From Apodemus sylvaticus (Eukaryota > Chordata > Mammalia > Rodentia > Muridae), in the NCBI RefSeq assembly GCF_947179515.1, contig NC_067474.1, positions 98,765,253 to 98,829,252 of the forward strand: 64,000 nucleotides of DNA, in the 5' to 3' direction. Positions within the stretch are counted from its first letter, which is position 1. Each line of letters opens with the position of its first letter. Shown here piece by piece: positions 43,255 to 55,054 of this stretch. Below the pieces are notes generated by a model. It was not told where the DNA came from and searched no databases. It worked only from the letters and a program-made list of their open reading frames with translations. Both the position numbers and the translations under genes were made by a program.

Positions 43255-43475
43255 ATGATAATAAGACCACTTTTATAAATGTCACTGTTTGCCAGAGTCT
43301 CTTCCAAACCTCTTAGTTTTATTAACTGATAGTGAGTTAGTACAACAGGTTGCTTTTCTCATTGCTTCTCCTAACACTTCCCATTTTACAGATGAGAAAA
43401 CAAGGTTACCTTCTAGTCAGTGGCACAAGAATGATTTAGACCCAAATGGACAAATGCTGGAATCTGGTGCTTCCG
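43255..43475 (-). mobile_element. MIR SINE
   Basis: Core is clear at cccattttacagatgagaaa, followed by gacccaaatgg and ggaatctggtgctt, the antisense MIR order. The left part is more decayed. Confidence 0.65.
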
Positions 43476-43640
43476 TAATGATTTCTCTATGAGCTAAAGT
43501 TGAAAATTACCTTAACAATATAAGAAGAAAATATAGAATAAACAGATTTTTATTATAATAATAGTTTTACTTTTTTATTGAAAATAGATCCTTTTCTCAT
43601 ACAATGTACCTTGATTACAGTTTCCCCTCCCTCTACTCCA

Positions 43641-43700
43641 CCCATTCTCCCTCTGCCCCACCCATTCTCCCTCTGCTCCACCCATTCTCCCTCTGCTCCC
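43641..43700. repeat. 20-bp minisatellite, 3 copies
   Basis: CCCATTCTCCCTCTGCTCCA-type units at 43641, 43661 and 43681, each differing by one or two bases, inside the pyrimidine-rich tail of the Lx element. Confidence 0.95.
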
Positions 43701-44157
43701 CTCCCCTCTGGATCCACTTCTTTTTATGTCTCTCATTAGAAAAAAACAGGCTTCTAAGAGATAACAAAGAAGAAGTTATTTATGAAGAAATAAAACATAA
43801 GAAGATAAAACAAAAACCATCACACGGAAGCTGGACCAGGCAACACAACAGAAGGAAAAGAGCCCCAAGAGCACACACAAGAATCTACTCATTCACATAC
43901 TCAGGAGTCCCATAAAAATACTAAGCTAAAAGCTATTTCATATCTGTCAAGGACCAAGTGCAGACCCATGTAGGCTCTCTTCTTGTTGCTTCAGTCTCTG
44001 TGAGCTCATATGAACCTTCCTTAGTTGATTCAGAGAGCCTAGTCCTGATGCTCTCTGTCCCCCTTGGCTCTTTCTGCCTTCCCTGAGATCTGAGGGGAAG
44101 GATTTAATGGAGACACCCCATTTAGAGTGGTGTGATTCAAAGATACTAATTCTCATT

Positions 44158-44265
<108 letters not shown>

Positions 44266-44540
44266 CTCACTCCATAATGTCTGGCTGGTAGTTACTTCTA
44301 AAAAGACACATTTCCTCTGGGTAGTCTGCCATGGATCTATTTTTTAAGAGAGACATGTGGATGCATAATAATGAAGAATGGTAGAATTGACAGATATATT
44401 GTGGAACTTGGGAGAACAGCCAGACTGCATCGCAGCAAAATAGCAATACTGTACTCCACTTAGGCTGGCTGCTGACAGACCAGGTAGGCATGGAGGTAGT
44501 CAAACTTGGCACAGCATCGATAGTAAGACAAAGATGAAAG

Positions 44541-45049
44541 AGCACAAGAAGAAAAGTTCTGATGACTAAAACTATACCTCTTTGGAGATTACTTTTTACA
44601 ATGAATAGTTAGTCTATTACCTAACCTAGATGTCAAGTAATACCTAGTCACTGTTTGTCTGCCTTTCTCTCTTTGATGCCCATAGTGAATACTTTGTTCT
44701 CTTTCTGTTGTTTTTAGAAGCAACTGCCAGACTCCTGTATTTTACTTTTAGTGCAGAGAATATAGCCCCTCAGTCTGGAACGCCTTTGGCCTCCCATGCA
44801 TGAGCTGGGCTCTCTTTCTTTTCTAAGTAACCTCCTTGGCTTTCTTTCTGTTTGTAATGCTATGGTGTGATTCCACTTCTCTTTGTCTCCTTCCTGAAGA
44901 CCTCAAGTGGCTGAGTATCTTTTCAGTCTTGTGGCTTTACTCTCCTGGGTTCTTCCCAGCAGCCTTTACAGTCATGAAATCTACTCCTATGTATTTTAAA
45001 ACTCATCCTTCCTTTACTTCACTTCATCCTCTGTTTCCCATTCATCTCT
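44541..45049. other. Unassigned, possibly L2
   Basis: Pyrimidine-rich sequence leading into L2. The phrase cagtctggaacgcctttggc resembles L2 but alignment is not secure. Confidence 0.35.
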
Positions 45050-46240
45050 TTTCTCTCCATTCAAAACCCAAGCCTGAGGTATATTCAGCTCCGGCCCCTA
45101 CCATTGATAAATCCTTTGCAAATTGATTTTCTTCCTCATGTGTATCTGAAATCCTCTTAGCAAGGCCAGTGGTGCCCTCTTTCCTGATACACTCCATGGA
45201 ACACTGACAGCTCCTATGACTCCCCTCCCCTCAGTGTTGACTTACTTATTTACTACCATCAATTATCTTTGTTGACAGACAACAAATGGTTCTGCTCCAA
45301 CCTCCACACCCCATGTGGCTGATTCTTTTGTTTTATCCCAACTTTCTGGCTATATCTTTCTCATTGTGCTGCCTTTTTCATTGCCCATTTCAGGAATGCA
45401 AAAATTAACTTGGATTCTGTCCCAGGCTATACACCTTTCTCACTGTACACATTTTCTCTACATTAGTCTTACCATACACTTATTTTTCTTGAATCTGTGT
45501 CTTTAACCAGGTAATAACGCTGAACTACAAATTTAAACATGCAGCTACCTTTCTCAGGTGTGAAGTCATTTTGGCTACTTCTTCTTTTGTCCCACTAATT
45601 TCTGTGGTAGATTTGACGTCTGAGGTAAGTACAATGACTCCTTCCTTACTCCCTATTCTATGTGTGTCCCTTTCAAAGCTGCATGCTTTGTCGAAGAAGA
45701 GGACCTTCCCCAGTAGTGGAAGTCTGTTTGGGGGCAAGGATCTGTGTGTAGCTGTCTTCCTATTTTAGATGACCCAACTGAAGGTCAAGCTTTAGCTGTT
45801 TAACAGCTACAGAAGGATGCAAGGCTCACCCTCTCCTAAGGTGTACTCATAATCTTCTTACATTGAAACATTCTCTTCCTCTCTCTGTATTCCCTTGAAC
45901 CCATTATTGTCAAGCTCTGTCAAGAGTGTTTGCCTGTCTTTCCAAACCCTTCACTCTCTTCTCTTAGCCTGAATACCTGCTGTTGTCACTACAAAGCTCC
46001 ATCTCTCAACAGCTAAGTAGTGTCTTGAAATGCATCCGCCATCCTTGGGGTTTATCCAACATTGCAGCATGATGATCTGTCAGGATCATTCACGTGCTCA
46101 TTTCAGATAGTTTAACAGCTTCAAAGTTTCCTCTCTTTTAAAACTGATTCTTTCAATGTCTTTTGGATCTCTTCACAAGCTGGTCCCTGCTCATCTCTCC
46201 CCTTCCATTCCCGATGCTTCTCTCTCTGCTCTATGGTCTA
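45050..46240 (+). mobile_element. L2 LINE relic
   Basis: Long decayed L2 in sense. The clearest parts are cattgcagcatgatgatctg, cacgtgctcatttcagatag, cttcaaagtttcctctcttt and caagctggtccctgctcatc (46060-46200), matching the conserved L2 3' coding block in order. Several short frames (45315-45768) are remnants or chance. Confidence 0.55.
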
Positions 46241-46838
46241 GACAATCATGGTCAGAGAAAAGCCTAGCCCTGAGTATTTCTAGTTCTTTCACTGATCTGA
46301 TTTTTTGCTTTGCTTTGGTTTGGATTTTTATCTTCTGTTCACACAGTTCTTCACCATATTCATGACCTCCTGACTCATGTCCTTCATATTCCAGACCATA
46401 GCTCTTTTGTTTTCTGAAATGGTCTCTGAAACTATATTGTAACTGCAGAAGTTGTAGTATGTTTAAAATTACATAGTTAACCAACATAAACTTAATAATA
46501 CTTTAGGTTTTCTTTCAGTATTTAGGAAGGCAAATCTAAACCCACTAAATATCACTTAGAATTGAACACAAGCCATTATGCTTTTGTATAATGGCACTGG
46601 GGAGTTCAGTGGACATTAGTAGATGAATATTTCACCACTACTCATATAGAGACAGAATAAATGCACTGATGGAAGGGAGGAGGAGAGAGCTATATCAAGT
46701 GTGCCTAAAATAAAAATTAGGCTCTAATTTACTGTTTCAGTAAAGAGTACACAGGATTATATCTGTTTGTTTGTCATGAATATTTATGTAGTGTGAAATA
46801 TAATTCAATACTGTGGTTTCTTTGTACCGAAATCTTTT
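46241..46838. other. No identified feature
   Basis: Unassigned. The 98-codon minus frame at 46191-46487 overlaps the L2 relic and shows no domain. Confidence 0.4.
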
Positions 46839-46891
46839 TATATGTGTGTGTGTGCGCGCGCGCGCGCGCGCGCACGCGCGCGCATGTGCGC
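46839..46891. repeat. 53-bp alternating pyrimidine-purine tract (Z-DNA-prone)
   Basis: TATA(TG)n passes into (CG)n with CGCACGCG and ends CGCATGTGCGC. Every step alternates pyrimidine and purine, and at least 15 CpG steps are present. The arginine/alanine-rich frames on both strands are artefacts. Confidence 0.97.
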
Positions 46892-46899
46892 TCACATGC

Positions 46900-47200
46900 T
46901 TCTTTGCATGTGAGAGTGAGGATTCATGCATGTCACCATGCACATGTCAAAGACAAACAACAGCCTTGGATGTCAGTCCTCACCTAACTGAGTTGAAGCA
47001 GTTTGTCTTGTTTATTGCTGTGGATGCTGGACTAGCCAGTCTATGAGCGTCAAGAGAGTCTCCTTCTCCTACCTTCCATCTCAGCAGAGGAGCACTAGGA
47101 TTACAGGTGTGTGCTATTGCTTTACATAGGCTGTAGGGGTTCAAACTTAACTCTTCATACTTGCATGTCAACTCCTTTTCCCACAGAGCCCCCAGCCTTA
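46900..47200 (-). mobile_element. B4-like SINE
   Basis: Antisense: ccttccatctcagcagagga, gcactaggattacaggtgtg, then gggttcaaacttaactcttc and ttgcatgtcaactcctt. The left boundary is uncertain because of the adjoining Z-DNA tract. Confidence 0.65.
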
Positions 47201-48983
47201 TGCTGGACTCTTAGTGTAGACAATAAATTAGTAATCAAATACTAATTAGGTTAGAAAGCCCATTTTCTATGCTGTCTCTAGCACCACTGCATTCTCATTT
47301 CTCCTGTTCTTGGAAATGGTTCTTATCCTGGTGTCTATATATGGCTAGTCCTCAATGCTAAGATAGGGGATTTGTAGCCTATATCACCAGATTCTTCGCT
47401 ATTTTTGCATCTCAAAGATGTTTTTTCTTTGACATGTATATCAGCTGGGCCAATGCTTTTGAACATCTTAAGGATTTTAGTTCTACTTAAGGAAATCTTC
47501 ACTCACCTAAATTCTTTGTCCTGTAAGTTCTCAAATCTGATGCTAAGCCTTTCCTACTCGGTCTTTCCCTTTTCTCTTTCTCCCTCCTGTACATATGAAT
47601 GTCTAAAGCTGAGTTTTCGCTCTTCTGGATCTAAACAGTGATCAATGAAGTGGGTATCAATTACAAGCAGCCGTCCAGAAGGAGCCAGTTTGGCTTAAAA
47701 TCAACCTCCCTTGGTAAACCAAGAAAATATGTAATCCTGACTGATGACTCCCAGAGAATATATTCATATCACTGGTAGTCAGTCCACTTGAACCAAAACA
47801 GCTCTTAATTCTAAACCTGCCCATGGATTTTTACCTTCTCACATGTCTATGCCACAGCAAACCGTTTAAGAATGAGGAGATGAAAACTTATTTCTAATCT
47901 TTGGACAGTAGTGACGAGTAGACCCATCCGAGCTCTATAAGCGTCTTAGAGGATGTAATAAGCTGTGATGCATTTCATCTGCTCAGTATCCTTCTGCACT
48001 GATGCTTGGAAAGATTCCATCCATTGAGTCCTTGACCGTGCTGAAAGTATACCAAGTTCAGCCCATTGCTGAAACAGCTTTCTGTCTTAAGAATGAAATG
48101 GGTATGCTGGCTCTACTGAGAAGCAGGGCTTGTGGTGATCTGTGTGGAAATCTCCTCTGAGGTCATATAAGATTTCTATTCATGAAATCCAACTTTATTT
48201 CTCAGTACCAAGTACTAAATCAACTTCCTCCCAGAAGTACTGTCTTTCTGAAGAAAACATTGTGAACACACATCATTTCTCTGTATTGTCCACAAACACT
48301 TTCCTTGTCATGAGGGCAGAAAATGTCTTAATCATTAAAAAAAAAAAAAAACAAACTTTTATTCACTAAAATGATAAAGTTCTTTTGTTAAGCTTAGTCA
48401 TTAAGATTTGAGAGTTTTTTTCTCCATTAATCCCCCTGATCCATATAGAGAGAGATAGATACAGATATATCATTAAATTCTTAGATGAAAAAAATTATCT
48501 TTTCCTGACTTTGGTAGATTTTTTATTCCTTTTACTTTTCTTTTTAAAATTTTATTATTTATGTATATGTACTTATACATATGTTTGTATACTATGTGTG
48601 TGTGTTTGGTGCCAGGGTTTTGAGAGCTTAGAAGTACTGAAGTAAACTTCATGGAGCTGCTTGTGCAGCGTTCTCAGGAGACTGTTTTTGAAGGCCTCAT
48701 TAGTGGGGTCTACCTACACCAACACAAGAAACCATTGTGGGCTTGCTATCTTTAACACTGCATTGACTTAAGTTCCCTAATGCATCTAGGGCTCTATCAC
48801 ATCATGTATAATCATGATCATAGAACATACTTGCCTTTCCATAAATAAGGGAGACATAAGAGTTAATGGGCCTTCCTTCCAGACATGAGGTCATCTAATT
48901 TTCCAGCAGCTGCTAACTGGATTACACATATCAGAAGCAAGGGTACCACCCAGAGCCCTAAACTCCATTGTTCACTTAGCAAC
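47201..48983. other. No identified feature
   Basis: About 1.8 kb, largely unassigned. An A15 run lies near 48337-48351. Frames at 47405-47641 and 48142-48369 show no domain. Confidence 0.4.
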
Positions 48984-49388
48984 TGTGCTGATTAGCATTG
49001 TTGTCAATTGATAGAATCTAGAGTCATCTGAAAAAAAGATTTTTGGGGGGAGGGGGGACATGCCTCCATCAGACCTGCCTGTTGGCAAGTCCGTAGGGCA
49101 GTTTCTTGGTAATGACCCACAAGGAGTCTACTGTGGGTGATACCACTCCTAGGCAGGTGGTTCTGGGTTGCACAAGAAAGCAAGCTGAGCAAATCATGGG
49201 CCACAAGCCAGTAAGCAATGTTCATCTTTACTCTCTGTTTCAGTACCTGCCTCTAGGTTCTTGTTTTAAGTTTCTTCCCTGACTTCCCTGTGTGATAGAT
49301 TATAAACTGTATGAAAAAAAAATATTTTCCTTTCTACATTGTTGTTGGTTGTGATGTTTATCACAGCAATAGAAAGCAAACCAAGATA
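48984..49388 (+). mobile_element. ORR1-type MaLR LTR (older)
   Basis: Begins TGCTGATTAGCATTGTTGTC-like sequence with gatagaatctagagtcatct, gcaagctgagcaaatcatgg, ccacaagccagtaagcaatg, and gatgtttatcacagcaatag at the end. Solo LTR, strongly diverged. Confidence 0.75.
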
Positions 49389-51839
49389 GTAACCATGGAT
49401 ACAGTGATGCTAGATATCATGGATCAGTGCTAAGGGAGGGAGGGAAGAAGTCTACCTTAAGTACTACAAGTAAAGCTAAGTCAGGGACTTGAGGTCACTT
49501 TCTGAACATTGGCCTCGTACTCTTTCTTTGTTCTCATTGGTGCTTCCCAGCCCCCCTTATTCTTGAATTTACCTATTCCTAGTTTCCTCTAGTCTCTACC
49601 CCCCCTCCTGACCCTTAGTCTTCTACTTTTTACAGTCCTATTTGTTTTAATTTAGCAAACGTATCAAAATACCTCAGCACCAATTACTCTGTAGCATCTA
49701 TGGGCCCAAGCAGTTTCTGAAAGTAAGCATTTCAATTAAAGGGTAGTTCTTCTGTGATTCCTTTAATGGTGATGAGTTGCCCTCACTTTGCTTGTTTATA
49801 TTCCTGAATCAGCAGACCTTGGAAAATCCTTATAGCAAGCATTGACATCCTCAGTCTCCTGTCAATGCATGCCTCCCAGCCAGGATGAACAATGAACATT
49901 GCAAGATAACAAGAATAAAAACTCTTGAGATAGAATATCAGAGTGTGCTTCTAGAGTTTTCTACTCATGAGCCAGATTACTCTTGGTTATTTAGAAAATT
50001 TTTCCATCTGAAGATCCATATCAGAGGCCCTTGATGAGACTTGATGCCACAATCGAAACTAGTTCAGACTCTAGAAGAGAGAAGAACCTAAAGAATGACA
50101 GCTACTGTGCTTCCATTTTGGCACCGATGTGTGGAGAAAATTTTGCTTGACAAACCGCATCCCATTGAAACCTCTGAAAGCAGAGTACCTTTCAAGTTCG
50201 GTTAGTTGAATCCTCCCTTTCTTGCATAAGAAAACAGAAGTGCAGAAAGGGCTAGAATTCTTTGGTGTTTTTGCTGTTGTTTTGCTTTTTGTTTTCTTTT
50301 AAGTCATCAGCTGATTCATAAGGAAACAAGGCACCCAGGACTCTTCCTAACAGACACTCGAAAGTCTCATCACAGCCAACAGCAGCCCTAGCTTGGAGGT
50401 GACCCTGTGGAACCTGAAGGTCACAGGACATTCCTGGTTTCCAATTTCCATTTGGTTTTCAGCAGCATCACTTCCTTGTCCCAGAATTCTCTCTGCCTCT
50501 TACAATAAGGAAGCTATTGTTCTAAAGCAGACAAACAGATCTCTTGAAGCTGCAAGCTTTGCAAAGGAGTCATCGTTAAAGGGAAATGGGCCTGGGTTTA
50601 TCTGCCATCTTCCTGTCTTTATGAGCATTCACTCTTCCCCTTTAGATCAATAGGTTGCATGTTATTTTGGGTTGAATCACATTAATTCTCTTCTGATAAT
50701 CTAGAGATGGAAATGTACCTCTCTGAGACAAGAAAATGTTCCTGGGTGTGGGGCACATTGAACTATTTGATGTCTCTGGTAGCGGGGATTTGATTGTGGT
50801 AATATTGTTACCATATGGGGAGATATGTAACTATTAAAAACTGGGTTGAGAATTCCAGCATACTTCCCTGGGACCACCAAGATGATGAATTACATACTCA
50901 ATTCTAGAGAACTGAGGCAAAGAAGAATTCCACATTTTAAATTGGAGTATCATGTCAAAATGAAAACCTTATTATAAATAAAAGTCCATACACACATTGG
51001 AACAAAACTCTCTTTAGCTCTGCAGAGTATCTACATGACACCAAAATAGTTAGAATGTTTCAGAATTATTTAAAAAAACAATGAATCAGCATAGCTGTCA
51101 TCATCCTTTATCCCTCTCTTCCTCTCTGATGTAGCACTGTTCTTTCTCGTCCCCGGAACAAAAATTGGTTAGCACTGTCTTGAAATGTTAAACTGTTTTG
51201 GGGGTTTCAGGTCTTCCTGCACGTGATATTTATCGCTGAGGCTGCTGGTGGGTAAGCTGGACCCATTGTGCTCTGAGTAGCTTTCTGTTTCAAGCCCTGC
51301 TTTGTTTTAAGTTGGGTGTTGACTGCAGCATCAAAGGTAGGCAGGCAGGCATTCAGAGGCAGATGTGGCACATTCCCAAGAGCTCAGTGCCAAGGGCCTT
51401 GTGTTTCTTAACAGAGGTGACCTGGAACGACTCCAACAACAAGATGAAAAATACAAAGTTGAATTTGGTTAAAGGAAGGAGAAAGGAAAGCATTGAAAGC
51501 TTGAATCCCGTTAACTTGAAAAGTTGAGTTCTGGCCTTTTAAGAGCTTCCTTCCAAAACAGAGCTGTATTAGTTTAATCTCTAGCCAATTGTAGGTTTAA
51601 ATTTAGCTTCTCACACTTATTAATCTTATAGGAGTGAAAATAACCATTGTTATTAACAGAGAACTGATTTAGTTTTTTCTTTTTATAATGGTCCTAAGTT
51701 TAACTTGGATAGTTAAAACGGAGACCATTGTTGCCGTCCTTATTAAATGGGTCCCTAGATGAATAGACTGGAAGTCACACTGGTTTGGGCCTTTACCCTG
51801 AATTAAGTGAACTCCACTTCCAACACATAGATTGGGAAC
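49389..51839. other. No identified feature
   Basis: About 2.4 kb without a recognised repeat. 50080-50250 and 51130-51530 contain isolated CpGs and look single-copy. Frames at 50393-50653 and 51312-51527 (+) have no recognisable domain. Possible non-coding conservation cannot be judged here. Confidence 0.4.
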
Positions 51840-51965
51840 ATAACAATGTCAGGCAACTTGCTGAATCTCTTTAAATTTCACTGTCATCATCCATAAAATG
51901 GGAATGTCTTGTGACATTTAGGTAAAGAAACCAAAATAAAATACATGAGCTGCACACTGCATGGA
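51840..51965 (+). mobile_element. MIR SINE
   Basis: The order caggcaacttgctgaatctc, ttcactgtcatcatccataa, aatgggaatgtcttg is a sense MIR core. Confidence 0.65.
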
Positions 51966-52239
51966 TTGTATGTTAAATCACATGACTTAGCAAAGACAGG
52001 GAAGGATACCAATACCTCTACAGCTAACTTTGTCCCACAAAGGAATTAGCCAAAATCACTGCTGGATGCTTCACAGCATGACATAGTCCCGAAGTTCCAA
52101 ATGCAAAGCCGACTCAAGAACCTAGAACTTTACTTTTTTTCCAGGAAACACACTTGTATAAATATATAATGCTACTTTAAATTTAAATACTATAAAATGT
52201 ACATTACTGTAGCAATATAAAATATACTAGCTATATACA
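51966..52239. other. No identified feature
   Basis: AT-rich spacer. Confidence 0.4.
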
Positions 52240-52375
52240 AATAATAACTACCATTTATTGAGCATGTGTTGCCAGCCACTCTAAGTGAATATGCATCATC
52301 TAATTCCATCATCATAATGACTTAGGAAGATAAGAATCACTATTGAGCCTATTTTTTGAAGTTAGAGAAAGGTAC
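52240..52375 (-). mobile_element. MIR SINE
   Basis: Antisense 3'-end pattern taataactaccatttattga, gcatgtgttgccagccactc, then catctaattccatcatc. Confidence 0.65.
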
Positions 52376-53284
52376 ACACCAATTTTATGTACTTTCCCCC
52401 AAAGTCATTCATTTACTGATGTGTGATGATGTGGCTGGAATTTAAAAAAGTCTTTTTCTGGAGGTATCCCATTTTACCTCACTGACCGAATTCTTGTCTT
52501 CAGTAAATAAGACTTACAGTGAAGCTATCATTCTTATCTTCATGGTCAAACTTAAAAAAACAAAAAACAAAAACAAAAAAACAAAAAAACAAAAAAAAAA
52601 ACCCACCCACCTTGCTTACCTTCCTTATCTCCTTATCTGGCTTCATTTGACTGTCTGCCCAGAGAATACTGGCATTTGTTTTCATGAACAAGACACTTTA
52701 AGCATGCAAACTCCTAAACTCAGGCTCTGCTTCTGAGTTTTTCTTGACAGCCAGATCTGTGCTCCTACTCAGTGTGAGTGTGATGAGCTGTATCACAGGG
52801 GTGATTTAATCGGATCAAAATACAGTCACCTGGCATTCAAGAGAGTCTCATAGTGGTCTCTGCTAGGAGAAGAATTTAGAACCTTTTTTTTCCTTTTCTA
52901 GTTTTCCCCGGTCTTATGCCAGCTTCAGATAATTCAGCCTAGTAATTCATTTACTTGTTTCCTTTGGGTTGGCATGTAGTCAGGGCAGCATTCAGATTCC
53001 CCTGGATCAGCCTGTCTCCAGCACAAATCCTAAAAACAGGACTAGGGTCCATCACCTGATGTCTTAAAGGACAGAATTTCTGTCCCACATACATCTTGAT
53101 GCATTTGTCTTTCCCAAATACACTGTGCCCAAATTTAAATTCTTTGAAGACAAAAGGTCCAGTGTGGGTGTTAGCCTGTGGTTAGCTGGGCCTCAGCATT
53201 GCTAGAGATGGAAAAATACCCACAAAGAAGTGAAGGAGGGGGAGTGACTTTCAAAGGGGTGTAGCTAATATGACAAATGGTCCA
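52376..53284. other. Unassigned, with A-rich simple repeat
   Basis: An (AAAAAC)n-like tract lies at 52550-52601. The rest is unrecognised. Confidence 0.4.
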
Positions 53285-54034
53285 TCACACGCTCTCCTCT
53301 CCTGGTTGTTTTGATACATCCCCACCTGGTCCCCAGGTGTGTAAGACCACAGAATCCCATTTGTGCTGCTCCTGTGAACCAGACTCATTCTCTGCTGCCC
53401 ACTTTGGAACAATGACTTTATTCTTCCAGGCATTCAAAGAGAGCTCAAAGTGTACACATAGCTGCGGCTGCTTCTGCTGCTGGTCCATCTGAAAAATTAA
53501 AAAGTAATATGAAATCCCACAGAGAAAATGAGAGCCCAGCCCTTCCCAACTGTCCCTGTAACCTGCACCAGGAATGTGCAGTGAATGTGAAGGTGGAGTG
53601 GTCGAACATTGAAAAGGAATATGACCAAAACAGAAAAGCTTCCTTTTGTTTTCTCTTTGAAAACTCAAGAGTATAAGATTAATTGAAGATGTTGCCTGAA
53701 TGGAAAGTTGGGATATTCTTGACTCTATGAAGGTTTGGTAAGAAAAAATAAGTCCTAGAAAGTTTTTTCTAGCATTCACTATCTCAGGTTTGGAACAAGC
53801 AGAGCACAAAGGCAGGGCTTTGCATTTCTTCAGCTGAGATACAGTTTTAGTGCAGTTTTCGTGCATAAGTGGATAGAGACAGGCGTGAGCTGTAATAACA
53901 TTTCCCACCTCCCACTTCTGTGGCATTCTAAGTCTCAATGCAAAATCTGGATATGATACCTTCAGATTTTTCTTTTCAAAGAACGGGTAAGAGAAACACA
54001 GAATTGTGTCTAAAGGGAACTGGGGACATATCAT
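53285..54034 (-). CDS. 249-codon open frame, unidentified
   Basis: ATG at 54034 to TGA at 53285 on the minus strand. No domain, signal peptide or repeat is recognised. The length is improbable by chance for this base composition: a rough estimate gives well under 0.1 expected in 64 kb. Composition is mixed with several Cys (KKCKALPLCSACSKP) and no obvious membrane segment. Its last 68 codons follow an excellent acceptor (TACTTTTTAATTTTTCAG, AG at 53490-53489) and an internal ATG (MDQQQKQPQLCVHFELS). It may be a non-coding transcript segment, a young gene or chance. Confidence 0.2.
   Translation of the reverse strand: MICPQFPLDTILCFSYPFFEKKNLKVSYPDFALRLRMPQKWEVGNVITAHACLYPLMHENCTKTVSQLKKCKALPLCSACSKPEIVNARKNFLGLIFSYQTFIESRISQLSIQATSSINLILLSFQRENKRKLFCFGHIPFQCSTTPPSHSLHIPGAGYRDSWEGLGSHFLCGISYYFLIFQMDQQQKQPQLCVHFELSLNAWKNKVIVPKWAAENESGSQEQHKWDSVVLHTWGPGGDVSKQPGEESV
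53400..53488 (-). other. Candidate terminal exon of a non-coding or unknown transcript
   Basis: On the minus strand, the acceptor at 53490-53489 (TTTTTAATTTTTCAG) is followed 66-71 bases later by AATAAA (53422-53417). GT/TG-rich sequence follows downstream. This is the minimal layout of a last exon of about 85-90 bp. Confidence 0.3.
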
Positions 54035-54789
54035 TGTGTATGTGTAGCTATAAAATTAAAACTCTTATCTGTGTCTTCATCATAGAAGAGAAACTGCACT
54101 ATCAAACTGGAGGGAGTCTTAGTAAATTTGAAATTTCACTATTTTTAAATAGCTAAAATTGTATGGAGACATTAATAAGTGGCATGCCTAAGCATGAATT
54201 GTATAGTCTAAAACAAATGCCGTGTATATAGGATTAATAAGGACATTCCATCATCTAGCATGAGAAAATTTAAAGCGTCAGATTCATTGGGAAGAGAGAA
54301 AAATAACTTCTAAGGTGAATAAAAAAAAATCAGTGTGTGGTCCGAAAGCTTTTTTTCTTTAAAGAACTTGCAGAGATTTCAAAGATTCACTTGCCAGGTG
54401 TGATTAGTCATATCTAAGACAAGATGAGAAATGCATGAATAAGAGACATTTTAAATCACGGGTGTTTAATTCTAAGACTCTTGGGAAATATGATGAAATG
54501 CCACCCTTGGTAATGTGTATTCGTAAGGAAGGCTAAGAGCGTAGCAGGAAATGGTTTATTGTTTAAAAATAGAATCACATAGAATGTTTAGGACAGCGGG
54601 TTTCCCAACCATCTGTGGTTAAATAGACAGTAGACCTCCTGGAAAGCTTAATGAAGACTATTCCACTTTTCTGGGCTCCCTTGTCCAAGACTTGAATAGT
54701 GAACCCTGGTTAAGTTGCTTGGTCTGTGACTTAGATTTACTTTTCTTCCCTCCAGTTTATGACTCAGTTATAACTTTTAATTTACAAAT
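54035..54789. other. No identified feature
   Basis: Unassigned, AT-rich. Confidence 0.4.
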
Positions 54790-54978
54790 AGTTGTACCCT
54801 TTTTTTAAAAAATATATATATAATTCTTGGATTTTATTTATTTTTGTTTTGCTTTCTAAATTTTTGCTTCAACTAAAATTTGCTTACCCCCATCCTTTTC
54901 CTCCCTCCTATCCCCCCCATAATCCTTCTTCTCCTTCTCAAATTCATGGCCTCTTTTTCTTTATTATAGTCATACAAG

Positions 54979-55054
<76 letters not shown>

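Noticed and set aside
46737..47046. Arg/Ala-rich frames on both strands
   Set aside because: Produced by the alternating CG/TG tract.
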